A stretch of 64,000 bases of DNA. It comes from Chloroflexota bacterium. GTDB lineage: Bacteria; Chloroflexota; Anaerolineae; Anaerolineales; Anaerolineaceae. The stretch spans positions 1 to 64,000 of the forward strand of contig JAKQFH010000003.1 in NCBI GenBank assembly GCA_029556265.1, written 5' to 3'. Numbering within the stretch: position 1 is the first letter of the stretch; every line of letters starts with the position of its first letter. This document shows, piece after piece, positions 52,211 through 61,129 of this stretch. The position numbers were made by a program, and so were the translations under genes. Under the pieces are notes generated by a model that searched no databases, was not told where the DNA came from, and saw nothing but the letters and a program-made list of their open reading frames with translations.

Positions 52211-53338
52211 ATGGACGATAACAACGAAAACAAAACACACGAAATTTCACCAGACCCGGAACGGGAAGCTCCGGTCAGCGAATTTGAACCGATATCGCCC
52301 GCTGGCGCGCCTGCGGACAACCCTTCAGCTCGCAAACGCCGCTTTCCCTGGATTTGGTTGGGAGTACTTTTTTTTATCCTCATGCTCGCTATCGGGGTGT
52401 TTTGGGGCTACCGCCGGGGGATAGCCCGACGGCTTTCCCGGGAACAAACCACCGCGGTGGAAGTCGCCTCTGAGCAGTATTTGCTTGCTTACCAGGACAT
52501 CTCAGCCGGGAATTATCAGAACGCGAAAGCGCGTATTGAGTATGTCATCAAGATTTACCCGCAGTTTCCGGGCGCCCCCGAACTGCTGCGCAGTATTCTG
52601 ATGAATATTGAACAACCGACACCTACCGCTACATTGGCAATCATCGCGTCCCTGACGCCAGCCCCCAGCGGAACACCCGACACACGCAGTGCGGAGGAAG
52701 CTTTCAAGTCGATTGCCGCGGCTGCCGCAGCCAAACAATGGCAGGCAGTTCTCGACGATGTGATTGCTATCCAGCAGATTAATTATGCTTATCGGACTGT
52801 GGATGTGAGCGGCTACTATTACCTCGCGCTGCGCAACCTGGGTATCCAGAAGATACAGGCAGGCGAGCTGGAGCAGGGGTTATTTGACCTCTCTTCTGCG
52901 GAGCAAATCGGCCCTCTGGATGGGGAAGCTGATGGCGTCCGTTCGTGGGCAACGCTTTACCTGAGCGGCGCCAGCTTTTGGGATGTTAACTGGCAGCGTG
53001 CTATTGAGATTTTCCAACAACTTAAAGAAGCCTACCCCTATATGATGGACGCTTCGGGGATGACTGCTCTCGAACGTTATCGCGTCGCGCTGTATAAATA
53101 TGGCGACCAGATAGCAAACGCAGGGGATTACTGCACCGCTTACCAATACTACTTGAAGTCGCTGGCTGTGGGGCCGGATGCCAACGTCCAGGCCACCGCG
53201 GAAATTTACAAGCAGAATTGCGAATCATCGCGGCCAACGCAAGTGACGCCGACGCAGCCGACCCCTCCGGATGGTACGCTCACCCCGCCGACGGAAGTGA
53301 CGCCCGCGCCGCCGACTCCGGAAATCCCGACGCCCTGA
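52211..53338 (+). CDS. Membrane-anchored TPR-like protein, unknown function
   Basis: This 375-residue protein has a charged, disordered N-terminal 40 residues, one transmembrane helix (about 47-68) and an external helical region with TPR-like pairs (AGNYQNAKARIEYVIKIYPQ, AGELEQGLFDLSSAEQIG, CTAYQYYLKSLAVGPDANVQ). The tail is a Thr/Pro-rich repeat (TPTQPTPP, TPPTEVTPAPP). The layout is typical of Anaerolineae surface or scaffold proteins. No enzymatic motif is seen. A strong terminator follows. Confidence 0.8.
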   Translation: MDDNNENKTHEISPDPEREAPVSEFEPISPAGAPADNPSARKRRFPWIWLGVLFFILMLAIGVFWGYRRGIARRLSREQTTAVEVASEQYLLAYQDISAGNYQNAKARIEYVIKIYPQFPGAPELLRSILMNIEQPTPTATLAIIASLTPAPSGTPDTRSAEEAFKSIAAAAAAKQWQAVLDDVIAIQQINYAYRTVDVSGYYYLALRNLGIQKIQAGELEQGLFDLSSAEQIGPLDGEADGVRSWATLYLSGASFWDVNWQRAIEIFQQLKEAYPYMMDASGMTALERYRVALYKYGDQIANAGDYCTAYQYYLKSLAVGPDANVQATAEIYKQNCESSRPTQVTPTQPTPPDGTLTPPTEVTPAPPTPEIPTP

Positions 53339-53356
53339 AGTCTGCAAACACACAAA

Positions 53357-53389
53357 AGCCCGACCTGTCAACAGGGTCGGACTTTTTTT
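53357..53389. terminator. Bidirectional terminator between TPR-like gene and rimO
   Basis: A stem built on CCGACC/GGTCGG with the loop closed by TGT-CA-ACA (one bulged G) is followed on plus by CTTTTTTT and on minus by CTTTTG. It serves both convergent genes. Confidence 0.85.
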
Positions 53390-53410
53390 GGATGTGAAAA
53401 CAGGCGGCAA

Positions 53411-54763
53411 TCAGCGGGCGGCAGGGGGGAGCACTTCACCAAAAAGGTCGTGCTGCAGCGCCGTCTTGATGCGTACCGGCAGCATTTCGCCAGGTTCGGC
53501 TTTCCCTTCCGCGATAACTAAACCGTCCACTTCGGGGGCGTCGCGATAGCTTCTTCCAACCAGGATATTGTGTTCCATGTCAGTGCCTTCAACCAGCATA
53601 TTGAGGACTTTATCCTTGAAAATCTGGTTCTTTCGCAAAGAAATACCCGCCTGGAGCGTCATCAGTTCTTCACGGCGGGCTTCTTTGACAGATTGCGTGA
53701 TTGGGTCACCCAGCGCTTCCGCAGGCGTACCGGCTTCGGGAGAATATGTGAACACGCCGACGTGGTCAAACTGCATCTCCCGCACGAAATCCAGCAGCGT
53801 GTTGAAACGTTCCTGAGTCTCATTTGGGAAGCCAACGATAAAGGTAGTGCGGATGACGAGCTCTGGTATCCTGATGCGCATATCGGCGATGGTTTTTCGT
53901 ACCCAGTCAACGTCCGTGGGGCGGCGCATCGCACGCAGCACTTCCGGGTCCGCGTGCTGCAAGGGGATATCGAGATAAGGCAGCAGCTGCTCTGAGCTCG
54001 CCATCAGGTCAATCAGGCGCTCTGAGACATAGCCAGGGAAAGTATAGAGCAGCCGCACCCAAGGGACGTCCGGAATGCTGGGAAGCAGCTCCTCCAGTAA
54101 ATCTGACAAGCCGTCCTGAATGCCGAGGTCCTGACCGTAGTCGGTTACATCCTGGGCGATAAGGTTGATTTCCCTGACCCCCATCGCCTGCAAAGCCAGC
54201 GCGTCGGCAAGGACGTCTTCTTTAGGCCGGCTGACCAAGGCGCCTTTTATGCCGGGAATCGCGCAAAACGCGCAGGACCGCCGGCAGCCGTCGGCGATTT
54301 TCAGGTAGCTGCTGGGCCCTTGGACCGCGTATCCCGGCAGACCAGAGAGGAACCGGATGCGCGCATGGTCCGGAATTGCCGGCAGCGCGGTTTGGTCAGG
54401 CGCCTGGCGCAGATGGGTAAGCAAGGGCAGGATATCGCTCAGGTCCCGTGTGCCAATCATGCCGTCAATCCCGGGCACCTGTGTCAACAGAGCCTCCTGA
54501 TAGCGTTGGGAGAGACAGCCCGCGGCGATCAATTTTTGTCCGCGTTTTTTTTGTCGGGCAAGTTTCCGAAGCACATGGATGGATTCTGTCCGGGCGTCGT
54601 GAATAAAACCGCAGGTGTTGACAATGATATATTCTGCTGAGGAGGCGGTGTTCACCGGGATGGAGCCCTGCCTGGTGAGCAGGCTTTCAATGCTGCTGGA
54701 GTCCACCTGATTCTTCGCGCAGCCAAGGGTCGTAATAAAGAAAGTACCGGGCGCGATTTTCAT
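53411..54763 (-). CDS. rimO: Ribosomal protein S12 methylthiotransferase RimO
   Basis: This 450-residue enzyme has the N-terminal UPF0004 cluster cysteines 15 (TTLGCAKNQVDS), 51 and 83, the radical SAM cysteines 160, 164, 167 (CRRSCAFCAIPGIKG) and a C-terminal TRAM domain. RimO adds a methylthio group to the conserved aspartate of ribosomal protein S12 near the decoding centre. The TTLGCAKN start separates it from MiaB. It overlaps the RodZ-like gene by 4 bases. Confidence 0.95.
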   Translation of the reverse strand: MKIAPGTFFITTLGCAKNQVDSSSIESLLTRQGSIPVNTASSAEYIIVNTCGFIHDARTESIHVLRKLARQKKRGQKLIAAGCLSQRYQEALLTQVPGIDGMIGTRDLSDILPLLTHLRQAPDQTALPAIPDHARIRFLSGLPGYAVQGPSSYLKIADGCRRSCAFCAIPGIKGALVSRPKEDVLADALALQAMGVREINLIAQDVTDYGQDLGIQDGLSDLLEELLPSIPDVPWVRLLYTFPGYVSERLIDLMASSEQLLPYLDIPLQHADPEVLRAMRRPTDVDWVRKTIADMRIRIPELVIRTTFIVGFPNETQERFNTLLDFVREMQFDHVGVFTYSPEAGTPAEALGDPITQSVKEARREELMTLQAGISLRKNQIFKDKVLNMLVEGTDMEHNILVGRSYRDAPEVDGLVIAEGKAEPGEMLPVRIKTALQHDLFGEVLPPAAR

Positions 54764-56061
54764 GGTTTGGCTGTTGGCGAGGGGGTTAATAAATAAGAAG
54801 GCATGGAAGAAAGGTCCGTCATACCCGTTGGGTCAAAGCGGAGGCGCCCCACAGCTCCAACCCGATTAATCGGCTCGAGAGAGGCGCTGTTGAACACAAA
54901 AGAAAGCGCCGCGACATTCCCGGTTTCCACCTCAATATACGCGTTGGCGCTGTAAGCGCTGGCGCTTCCGGAGCTCATCCTGCCCTGGTAAAGCACTTTA
55001 CCATCCGCGCTGACGCGCACCCAAACGGTCTGCCGGGCTTGAATGACCAACTGCACCGAGGCGTTCGTATCTGTCGGCAGAATTAAGGGAGTTGGGGAGG
55101 GAAGAATGACGGCTTGTTCAGTCAGGGCTGGCGTCAAGGTTGGCATCCACGATATCGGCGTCTTTGAGCCGATGAGAACGTCAGCCATCTCCGGGAGCTG
55201 GGTTGATTCGGCGTTTAGGTCTGGTTTGCTCAACAGGTCGGCGGCGCCCCAGATTAAGAAAATGAGAATGCCGCCCACCAAAAGGGTCCCAAAAAAGAGA
55301 TCCAATGTGAAAAACCGCCGCAAAGCCAGCAAAAAGGGAGGCAGGACGCGGGCTTCGCCCTTTCCTTTCAAGGCGCCTTCGGCTTTTTCCAATCTGCGCT
55401 CCTGCAGCGCGTCCGCGAAACGGATTAGCAGCAAATCGGTATCCAGGTTTAGAAAGCGGGCGTAGGTTTGCAGCAGCCCTTTGGCTTCGGACGGGCTGGC
55501 AAAGGTATCCAGCATCCCTTGTTCGAGCGCCACCAGCTGCTTTTTGGGAATGCGGGTCTGCTCGCTGAGCAAATCCCAGGGGATATCCAGGTATTTTCGG
55601 CGGTTTTGGAGTTCCCTGCCGATTTCATCCAGGATTTGTTGGGATGGTGAGCTGGGAGAGAGCGTCGGGGCGGGTTTTTCTTTGCTTTTTTTTGACTGCT
55701 TACCGGGCTGTGGAGAGTGAAGGGTTAGTTTATTTGCTTTTTTATCGGGCTGTGGGGCCGCTTGTATGGTTGGCCGCGAAGCCGAAACGGAGCCCGCTTC
55801 CGGGCTCTTGGGCAAGTTGGCTGTGGTAACAGGCGCGCTTGCGGTAGTTTTTTGGGGCGCTTCGAACGGCACCCCCAGAAAATCCGCGTACAACTTGAGA
55901 AAGCCGCGAGCCTGGGTGCGCGAACCAAGCTCGGCGTATTCATCCATCTCGAGGGCTTGCAACAGGGAAAGACGGATGCGGGTAGCGCTGGCAACCTGCT
56001 CAAGCGGTATATGCTTTTCTTCCCGGATTGCTCTCAGCTGGGAACCGGATAATTCTGACAT
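54760..56061 (-). CDS. RodZ-like membrane protein with two helix-turn-helix domains
   Basis: This 433-residue protein starts with a RodZ-type HTH (about residues 5-65, IREEKHIPLEQVASATRIRL), followed by a Lys/Pro-rich linker, a second HTH of the same kind (about 140-225, RRKYLDIPWDLLSEQTRIPK), a transmembrane helix (about 252-275) and a C-terminal DUF4115 beta domain (about 335-425, TVWVRVSADGKVLYQG). RodZ links the MreB cytoskeleton to wall synthesis. The repeated HTH is unusual. Its promoter is embedded in the upstream terminator, and rimO follows with a 4-base overlap. Confidence 0.87.
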   Translation of the reverse strand: MSELSGSQLRAIREEKHIPLEQVASATRIRLSLLQALEMDEYAELGSRTQARGFLKLYADFLGVPFEAPQKTTASAPVTTANLPKSPEAGSVSASRPTIQAAPQPDKKANKLTLHSPQPGKQSKKSKEKPAPTLSPSSPSQQILDEIGRELQNRRKYLDIPWDLLSEQTRIPKKQLVALEQGMLDTFASPSEAKGLLQTYARFLNLDTDLLLIRFADALQERRLEKAEGALKGKGEARVLPPFLLALRRFFTLDLFFGTLLVGGILIFLIWGAADLLSKPDLNAESTQLPEMADVLIGSKTPISWMPTLTPALTEQAVILPSPTPLILPTDTNASVQLVIQARQTVWVRVSADGKVLYQGRMSSGSASAYSANAYIEVETGNVAALSFVFNSASLEPINRVGAVGRLRFDPTGMTDLSSMPSYLLTPSPTAKP

Positions 56062-56067
56062 AGGTTG

Positions 56068-56096
56068 ATTTTAACAAAACCAGCCTGTTCTGCCAA
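56068..56096 (-). promoter_or_regulatory. Promoter of the RodZ-like gene, overlapping the rplI terminator
   Basis: On the minus strand TTGGCA (56096-56091) and TAAAAT (56073-56068) are exactly 17 bases apart. The -35 lies in the loop of the rplI terminator hairpin and the spacer is its 3' arm. The -10 ends 6 bases before the ATG at 56061, predicting a leaderless mRNA. Confidence 0.6.
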
Positions 56097-56115
56097 ATCG
56101 GAAACAGGCTGGTTT
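56073..56115 (-). terminator. Intrinsic terminator of rplI
   Basis: A perfect 13-base stem (arms 56103-56115 and 56077-56089) with a 13-base loop is followed on the minus strand by TGTTAAAAT. It lies 22 bases after the rplI stop codon. Confidence 0.8.
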
Positions 56116-56137
56116 GAATATCGGGGTTCTGTGTTAA

Positions 56138-56680
56138 TTACGCGCCGGCGTTTTCTTCAGTCTCCACGGCAGGCGCTTCTTCCGAAACCTGCTCAGCTGC
56201 TTCGGCAGCCTTGGCGGGGCGGGCTTTGGATGCCTCGCCTTCACGGCGGACAATCACCTGAAGCATCGGCACGAGGTCCATGGTCAGGTGCACAGGCACT
56301 TCGTATTCGCCCAGGGCGCGGATGGGCTCCAGTTCGATTTGGCGGCGGTCAAGTTCGATGCCTTTCAGCTCTTTCACTTGCTCCGCGACCATCTGGCTGG
56401 TAACTGAACCATAAAGCTTACCGGTTTCGCTGGCTTTTACGGGGAATTCAAGCTGCAGGCTGCTGAGAATCTCAGCCAGGCCTTTGAGCTCAGTATTCAA
56501 CACCGCGCGTCTCTCGCTGGCTTTATGACCGATTGCTTCAGCCAGTTTTACCGAACTTTCCGTGGCTGGCAGTGCCAAACCTTGCGGGATCAGATAGTTT
56601 CTGCCGTATCCATCGGCCACTTTCTTGATTTCCCCCGCGCGTCCTAACTTATAAACGTCCTTAATTAACAACACTTTCAT
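56138..56680 (-). CDS. rplI: 50S ribosomal protein L9
   Basis: This 180-residue protein has the L9 start MKVLLIKDVYKLGRAGEI and the GYGRNYLIPQGLA stretch of the N-terminal RNA-binding domain, the long connecting helix and the C-terminal domain (about 75-145). Usual L9 is near 150 residues; here about 35 extra residues rich in Ala and Glu follow (SKARPAKAAEAAEQ). It stands apart from rpsF/ssb/rpsR, its common partners. Confidence 0.96.
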   Translation of the reverse strand: MKVLLIKDVYKLGRAGEIKKVADGYGRNYLIPQGLALPATESSVKLAEAIGHKASERRAVLNTELKGLAEILSSLQLEFPVKASETGKLYGSVTSQMVAEQVKELKGIELDRRQIELEPIRALGEYEVPVHLTMDLVPMLQVIVRREGEASKARPAKAAEAAEQVSEEAPAVETEENAGA

Positions 56681-57585
56681 TTCAAGCCCTTTCTAAAGCT
56701 GTGTGTGATATTTCCCGGAATGAAGGGTACAACATTCGGGTCGCACAATTCTATCACACTTCAGATTGTCAACCTGGTTTTGAATGGGTTCAATTTACGT
56801 AAGGCAATCGAGTCTCATCCGGGCGAGTGGGTTCAATATCCTTCCTGGGGGTCCGATCGCCTGGAGCGCGGAGGCGTCTGCAGTTGCCAGCCCTCCATCC
56901 TTGTTTTCGGGTGGTCTTGTTTGCGGCACCCAAAGACCTTAAGTTCAAACAATACCCTTAGCTTATTCAGACTCGTTTTGTGGTCAAGCAGCGGGCTGCG
57001 AACGGGTGTAACATAACAAACCAAGCCAGCCCGTTTCAGAAAAACCTGATGCTTTCCTTTTCCCCTCGGGCCGCCAAAGCGCAAGGCGTGAACGTTTCCC
57101 GACCGATCAGCGCTGCATTTTTCCCCGCGTGCTCTGACGAATGAAACAGGGTAGTCCTATAACCATGTTGATTTGCTTGCCAGGCGCAGAGAGTCTTTCT
57201 TTGTCAGCTGGTACATTGGTTCAGCAGGTTTTCCTGCCGCAAACGGGTTTCTCCATTTTTGGTTGGAATACCTTTTGAATAACCCTAATGTGTTTTTAGG
57301 TACGCGATGTCACCTCACACGGACCCGAGTGTGTTCACCAAATCTTAGAAATGCGAGAAAATGCCCGCATTGTGGTTTAGATAACACCATTTCTCCGTGC
57401 TGATACCTGAGCGTGCTTACCATATCTCCAAATCAGGGAGAATACGTGCGCGAAAAACAGCTTTTGCCCGTCTCATCAAATTCATGCCATTTCCATTGAG
57501 AAAAAAGGAAAAACATTGGCAGTAGATCTGACCTGGAATTGCCTCCCGCGGGACTCCCAAAAGAACAACCAAGCGTTCAATTTCC
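56681..57585. other. Gene-free stretch of about 900 bases
   Basis: This is the largest non-coding interval of the window. Reading frames on both strands are short, lack ribosome-binding sites and do not resemble known proteins, and I find no tRNA, tmRNA, RNase P, SRP or 6S RNA signature. One frame at 57173-57403 ends in a CPHCG motif but is otherwise unconvincing. It may hold decayed coding sequence or an unrecognised RNA. Confidence 0.4.
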
Positions 57586-57623
57586 TTTACAATTCGCGGG
57601 AAACATGTATAATAGCGCGAATT
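57586..57623 (+). promoter_or_regulatory. Promoter with flanking inverted repeat, Na+-dependent transporter gene
   Basis: TTTACA (57586-57591) and TATAAT (57608-57613) are 16 bases apart. An inverted repeat AATTCGCG (57591-57598) / CGCGAATT (57616-57623) straddles the -10, a layout suited to a repressor that blocks polymerase. The leader to the ATG at 57714 is about 95 bases and AT-rich, with GGAGAG before the start. Confidence 0.65.
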
Positions 57624-57713
57624 TCCAATATTTATCGGGTTGACTCACCCAACTCACTTCTTTATTTGATTAATGCTTAACGCATTTAAATATTTTTATT
57701 TGGAGAGTGAGAA

Positions 57714-59129
57714 ATGAGTATAATAACCAAAACCAAACCCCCAAGCAGTGAAACGAAAGACCCGGGCAAACCGCTCGTGCGGGATTCATTTACCAGCAAA
57801 TTGGGTGTCATTTTTGCCACCCTCGGTTCAGCGGTTGGATTAGGGAATATCTGGAAGTTTCCATCCATGACAGGAGCGAACGGCGGCGCCGCATTCATCA
57901 TTATTTATCTTTTGTGTACCTTGTTGGTTAGTGTTCCCGTTATGATCACCGAGCTGATGCTTGGCCGGACCGCCAGAGCGAACGCGATTACCACCTACCG
58001 CAATTTATCTCCAAAGAAATCGCAGCCGTGGTGGCTGGTCGGTGTTTCTGGTGTTGTGGCAGCCTTTCTGATTTTGGCATTTTATACCGTGGTTGCCGGC
58101 TGGGTTTTTGCGTACATAGGGAAAGCCATCACCGGAAACGTGCTTTCGACAAATCCGGAAGTGACCTCCCAGGTGTTTTCCAGGCTGGTCACCAGCCCCT
58201 GGGAGTCTTTAATCTGGCAGTGGATTGTATTGATTTGGATCAGCTTCGTGATCATTCTGGGTGTATCCAAGGGAATCGAGGGGCTTACCAAACGCCTGAT
58301 GCCCGCCTTGTTCGTCATCCTCCTGATTGTTTGTGTCCGCAGCCTGACCTTGCCCGGAGCGATGGAAGGCGTGCGTTTTCTCTTTAAACCCGATTTTTCG
58401 CGGATCACGCCCGGAGTTATTTTGATGGCGATGGGTCTGGCTTTCTTTAAGCTTTCGGTTGGCATGGGGACGATGACCGCTTACGGCTCCTACTATCGCG
58501 ACGATCAGGACATCCCCGGTTCCGCCCTCCGCGTAATGCTGGCGGATTTGAGCGTATCAATTCTTGCCGGATTGGCCATTTTCCCGGCGGTTTTCGCGTT
58601 TGGTTTTAAGCCAGATGCCGGACCTTCTTTGCTCTTCATCACCATCCCGGCAGTTTTCGCGTCCATGCCTTTTGGGCAATTCTTCCTGATTTTGTTCTGC
58701 ATTTTGGCTTCCATTGCCGCAACCGGCGCGATGCTGTCCTTGTTTGAAGTGCCGGTATCCTTCCTGGCTGAGCGGACTAAGCTCAACCGTACTGGCGCGA
58801 CGATTGTTACCTTTCTCGCGTTGGCCGCGGTAGGCGCGACCGCCGCGCTCTCGAACAGTATTCTGGCGGATGTCAAAGTTGCCGGAAAAACCTTTTTTGA
58901 CCTTTACGATTTCATTTCCTCCAACCTGCTGATGCCTATCGGCGGATTTTTCCTGGCAATTTTTGCGGGATGGGTTTGGAAATTTCCAAAAATTCAGGAG
59001 CAGCTCAGCAACCACGGCGTCCTGAAAAACCGCGGGATTATCCGCATTTACTATTTCATTGTGCGTTATGTTGCCCCGGCGCTGATTTTGCTTGTTATGC
59101 TGAACGGTCTGGGAATTGTGAACTGGTAG
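57714..59129 (+). CDS. Sodium-dependent transporter, NSS/SNF family
   Basis: This 471-residue membrane protein of the LeuT-fold neurotransmitter:sodium symporter family has the signature GSAVGLGNIWKFPSMTGANG in helix 1, then ITELMLGR, and ILGVSKGIEGLTKRLMP after helix 5. About 11 to 12 helices are predicted. Bacterial relatives import amino acids with Na+. The substrate is not identifiable. It is monocistronic between a regulated-looking promoter and a strong terminator. Confidence 0.93.
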   Translation: MSIITKTKPPSSETKDPGKPLVRDSFTSKLGVIFATLGSAVGLGNIWKFPSMTGANGGAAFIIIYLLCTLLVSVPVMITELMLGRTARANAITTYRNLSPKKSQPWWLVGVSGVVAAFLILAFYTVVAGWVFAYIGKAITGNVLSTNPEVTSQVFSRLVTSPWESLIWQWIVLIWISFVIILGVSKGIEGLTKRLMPALFVILLIVCVRSLTLPGAMEGVRFLFKPDFSRITPGVILMAMGLAFFKLSVGMGTMTAYGSYYRDDQDIPGSALRVMLADLSVSILAGLAIFPAVFAFGFKPDAGPSLLFITIPAVFASMPFGQFFLILFCILASIAATGAMLSLFEVPVSFLAERTKLNRTGATIVTFLALAAVGATAALSNSILADVKVAGKTFFDLYDFISSNLLMPIGGFFLAIFAGWVWKFPKIQEQLSNHGVLKNRGIIRIYYFIVRYVAPALILLVMLNGLGIVNW

Positions 59130-59143
59130 GTTGAGTAATTGAT

Positions 59144-59180
59144 GAGAGGCTGGCAAGCCCTGCCAGCCTCTCGGTTTTAA
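59144..59180 (+). terminator. Intrinsic terminator of the Na+-dependent transporter gene
   Basis: A perfect 12-base stem (GAGAGGCTGGCA at 59144-59155, complement at 59161-59172) with a 5-base loop is followed by GGTTTTAA. Confidence 0.85.
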
Positions 59181-59464
59181 TACCTCCGGTTGGGCTTTTT
59201 GCCTGGAGTGTGTGGCGCAGCGCACCAGCCGGGCAGGGAGCGGGGCAAAGGATGGGGGTCAGCTTGTTTTTATTCAAACCGGCGATTATTTCAAGCAGAC
59301 TTTCAGCGCGTCGCGTTTTTTTTTGACTTTAACCTTTGATATTTCAACATAAGCAGGGAATTGGGTCTCGCCTTGCGAGGCTAAGCTTCACGCAAATAAG
59401 TTGAAACGCTTTGAATAGATTATACTTGTTGCGGTTGAACGATATTCTTCTGTTGAGGGTTGAT
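59181..59464. other. Intergenic region upstream of methylmalonyl-CoA mutase
   Basis: No gene is visible. TATACT (59425-59430) may be the -10 of the mutase operon. I looked for a cobalamin riboswitch, since the mutase needs B12, and found no convincing B12 box. Confidence 0.4.
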
Positions 59465-61120
59465 ATGACTGATCAAGAGAGTTTTGAGAGTTGGCGGACT
59501 AACCTTTATGAGCGTTCAATAAGTAAATTTCCCGAGCGTAAGCCGCAATTTATTACCTCGTCCGGGATTCCACTGGACCCGATCACCCCTCCCGAAGGCA
59601 TTCATCCGGAACGTTTCGCCGAGCTGGGGTATCCCGGGCAGTACCCATTTGTGCGCGGCGTCCAGCCCAGCATGTACCGCGGACGGTTTTGGACTATGCG
59701 GCAGTATGCTGGCTATTCCAGCGCTGAAGAATCCAACCTGCGCTACCGGTTCTTATTGGAGCAGGGGCAGACCGGGCTTTCAGTCGCCTTTGACCTGCCG
59801 ACGCAAATCGGTTACGACGCGGATGACCCAATCGCCCTGGGAGAGGTAGGCAAAGTCGGGGTCTCAATTTCATCCATAGAAGACATGGAAACCCTTTTCC
59901 GGGAAATACCTCTGGATAAAGTTTCCACAAGCATGACGATTAACGCGCCGGCGGCCATTTTGCTGGCTGCTTACATCGCGGTGGCAAAAAAGCAGGGCGT
60001 GGAAGCCAGCAAGCTGCGTGGAACCATCCAGAACGATATTCTAAAAGAGTATATTGCCCGCGGAACGTATATCTATCCGCCTGCCTCTAGCATGCGCCTG
60101 ATTACAGACACCATGCGTTACTGCCAACAGGAAGTCCCGAACTGGAATACCATCAGCATCTCCGGCTATCACATCCGCGAAGCAGGTTCCACGGCTGCCC
60201 AGGAGGTGGGCTTCACGCTGGCAAACGCGATTGCGTATATTGAGGCTGCCAAAGAAGCCGGCATGGACGTGGATGAGTTCGCGCCGCAGCTGTCGTTCTT
60301 CTTTAACGCGCATAACAATTTTCTGGAAGAAATTGCCAAGTTCCGGGCAGCGCGGCGGCTTTACGCGCGTATTATGAAGGAGCGTTTCCATGCCCAAAAG
60401 GCGGAATCGCAGAAGCTGCGCTTCCACACCCAGACGGCAGGTTCCACGCTCACCGCGCAGCAGCCAGAAAATAACGTGGTGCGGGTTACACTCCAGGCGC
60501 TGGCGGCTGTTTTGGGCGGCACGCAATCGCTGCACACCAACAGCATGGATGAAGCTCTCTGGCTGCCCACCCAAAAATCCGTGCAGGTAGCCCTGCGCAC
60601 GCAGCAAATCATCGCATACGAGTCCGGCGTGGCAGATGCCGTGGACCCGCTGGCAGGGTCTTATCTGATTGAATACCTGACCGACCAGATTGAGGAAAAG
60701 GCAGATGCGTATATCCGCAAAATTGACGAACTTGGCGGCGCGTTAAAAGCGATCGCGTCGGGCTTTGTCTCGAACGAGATTCAAGATGCCGCCTTCGATG
60801 CTCAGCGCAGGCTGGAGACTGGTGAAGAGGTTGTGGTGGGCGTGAATAAGTTTCAGCAGAACGAAACCCTGGAACTGGAATCGCTGCGCATCAACCCAAC
60901 CATTGAACTCCAACAGCGCGAACGCCTGGCGATTTTGCGCCAGAGCCGCGACGCGCAGCGCGCTGCTGAACTGCTTGGCCAGCTGGAAACAGCCGCCCGG
61001 GGCTCCGACAACCTGATGCCGTTGTTTATCGAATGTATTGAGAACAAACTGACCCTGGGTGAAATCTGCAATCTGCTGCGCGGCGTCTGGGGCGAATACC
61101 GCGCTCCGAATTTTATCTAA
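59465..61120 (+). CDS. Acyl-CoA mutase large subunit, methylmalonyl-CoA mutase type
   Basis: This 551-residue protein is the substrate-binding TIM-barrel part of a B12-dependent acyl-CoA mutase ([86 protein letters not shown]). It has no cobalamin-binding domain, so a separate small subunit must exist elsewhere. The epimerase gene 9 bases downstream favours methylmalonyl-CoA over isobutyryl- or hydroxyisobutyryl-CoA. The ATG at 59465 follows GAGGG; the in-frame start 18 codons earlier does not. Confidence 0.92.
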   Translation: MTDQESFESWRTNLYERSISKFPERKPQFITSSGIPLDPITPPEGIHPERFAELGYPGQYPFVRGVQPSMYRGRFWTMRQYAGYSSAEESNLRYRFLLEQGQTGLSVAFDLPTQIGYDADDPIALGEVGKVGVSISSIEDMETLFREIPLDKVSTSMTINAPAAILLAAYIAVAKKQGVEASKLRGTIQNDILKEYIARGTYIYPPASSMRLITDTMRYCQQEVPNWNTISISGYHIREAGSTAAQEVGFTLANAIAYIEAAKEAGMDVDEFAPQLSFFFNAHNNFLEEIAKFRAARRLYARIMKERFHAQKAESQKLRFHTQTAGSTLTAQQPENNVVRVTLQALAAVLGGTQSLHTNSMDEALWLPTQKSVQVALRTQQIIAYESGVADAVDPLAGSYLIEYLTDQIEEKADAYIRKIDELGGALKAIASGFVSNEIQDAAFDAQRRLETGEEVVVGVNKFQQNETLELESLRINPTIELQQRERLAILRQSRDAQRAAELLGQLETAARGSDNLMPLFIECIENKLTLGEICNLLRGVWGEYRAPNFI

Positions 61121-61129
61121 AAGGAACAT

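Noticed and set aside
56833-57084. Minus-strand frame in the gene desert
   Set aside because: It is rich in Arg, Lys and Pro without pattern, has no ribosome-binding site and resembles no family I know.
57173-57403. Small plus-strand frame ending in a CPHCG motif
   Set aside because: A single CxxC near the end of a 76-codon frame, without ribosome-binding site or family resemblance, is not enough to call a zinc-ribbon protein.
59181-59464. Cobalamin riboswitch before the B12-dependent mutase
   Set aside because: Searched by eye for the B12 box and the surrounding helices; none is convincing.
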